The translations under genes and the position numbers were made by a program. Shown one piece after another: positions 63,790-64,000 of a DNA stretch of 64,000 nt; the stretch's first letter is position 1; each line of letters opens with the position of its first letter. Below the pieces are notes generated by a model. The model was given only the letters and a program-made list of their open reading frames with translations, was not told the DNA's origin and searched no databases. The stretch covers positions 186,001-250,000 of the forward strand of contig CAVZEU010000005.1 of the NCBI GenBank assembly GCA_963774415.1, read 5' to 3'. Source of the stretch: SZUA-36 sp963774415. GTDB lineage: Bacteria; Pseudomonadota; Gammaproteobacteria; Xanthomonadales; SZUA-36.

Positions 63790-64000
63790 ATGTTGAAAGC
63801 CGTCCGGATCATCGGCTGCGTGCTCCTCGTCGTGGCGCTGCTTGGCGGCTGCTCAGGCGGCGTAAACCAATTCCACGCCAAAAACATTGCACGGCTGATG
63901 CCGCCGCTGGCCTTCGAGCTGACCGACGAGAACGGCAAAGCCGTGACGGCCGCCGACTACCGCGGCAAGACCGTCATGCTGTTTTTCGGTTTTACCCATT
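63790..64000 (+). CDS. SCO1/SenC-like lipoprotein, start only
   Basis: The first 70 residues of a protein that runs beyond the window. A lipoprotein signal (VVALLGGCSGG) precedes ARLMPPLAFELTDENGKAVTA and GKTVMLFFGFTH, the segment just before the CxxxC of SCO proteins; the cysteines lie outside the window. SCO proteins deliver copper to cytochrome oxidase subunit II. The gene follows ctaG by eight bases. Confidence 0.85.
   Translation, partial: MLKAVRIIGCVLLVVALLGGCSGGVNQFHAKNIARLMPPLAFELTDENGKAVTAADYRGKTVMLFFGFTH

Overview
The window is a GC-rich chromosomal segment with dense genes on both strands. The gene content fits a marine or soil gammaproteobacterium: TonB-dependent receptors, type IV minor pilins, a CtaG/SCO cytochrome oxidase assembly pair, a LexA-type SOS box and several c-type cytochromes. 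I infer a Woeseia- or Steroidobacter-like lineage only loosely. No rRNA, tRNA, CRISPR array or intact insertion sequence was seen.

Layout. 1-9.2 kb: end of an unknown gene, an SOS-boxed PA0069-type radical SAM gene, a D-aminoacylase-like amidohydrolase, the ATP-grasp/alpha-E/transglutaminase/Anbu peptidase cluster, and a TetR gene with two matching operators. 9.7-16 kb: a membrane Ser/Thr kinase with TPRs divergent from an ECF-type sigma factor, two copies of a 96-bp repeat, and an AmpG-like MFS carrier whose last helix runs in another frame into a zinc-ribbon protein. 16-24 kb: two IorA/IorB-type molybdenum hydroxylases, each beside an intact or decayed YciI-like gene, plus a CarD-type regulator and a lipoprotein cytochrome. 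24-31.6 kb: alkaline-phosphatase-like protein, membrane M28 peptidase, acetylpolyamine amidohydrolase and two tandem amidohydrolases. The amidohydrolases end a broken FecI-FecR-TonB receptor locus (31.6-36 kb). 36-39.7 kb: cytochrome, M90 peptidase, ArsR/SRPBCC pair, exported HD protein. 39.8-43.1 kb: a low-GC island with remains of a DUF2130 gene and an OLD-family nuclease. 43.3-50.5 kb: P460-like cytochrome, NTF2-like protein, a 943-residue secreted metallopeptidase, DUF488, NnrS and an F420-dependent-reductase-like protein. 50.5-57.7 kb: TonB receptor/2OG oxygenase/EthD operon divergent from a LysR gene, then a GMC dehydrogenase and its small subunit. 57.7-64 kb: fimT-pilW-pilX-pilV with very large PilX and PilV, then ctaG and a truncated SCO gene.

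Two themes cut across the window. First, many otherwise convincing genes carry one single-base indel, often in a short homopolymer. This looks more like residual error of an unpolished long-read assembly than wholesale gene death. The FecI/FecR/receptor and OLD/DUF2130 loci are much worse and may be true decay. Second, several dispersed repeats occupy intergenic DNA: a family with TCAGAGTAAAG / CTTTACTCTGA ends, the 96-bp repeat, a 15-bp tandem array and a 34-G tract.

No clearly new molecular system could be proved from sequence alone. The best leads are the low-GC OLD/DUF2130 island, the surface-signalling receptor coupled to two amidohydrolases with altered metal motifs, the MFS/zinc-ribbon junction, and the repeat families.
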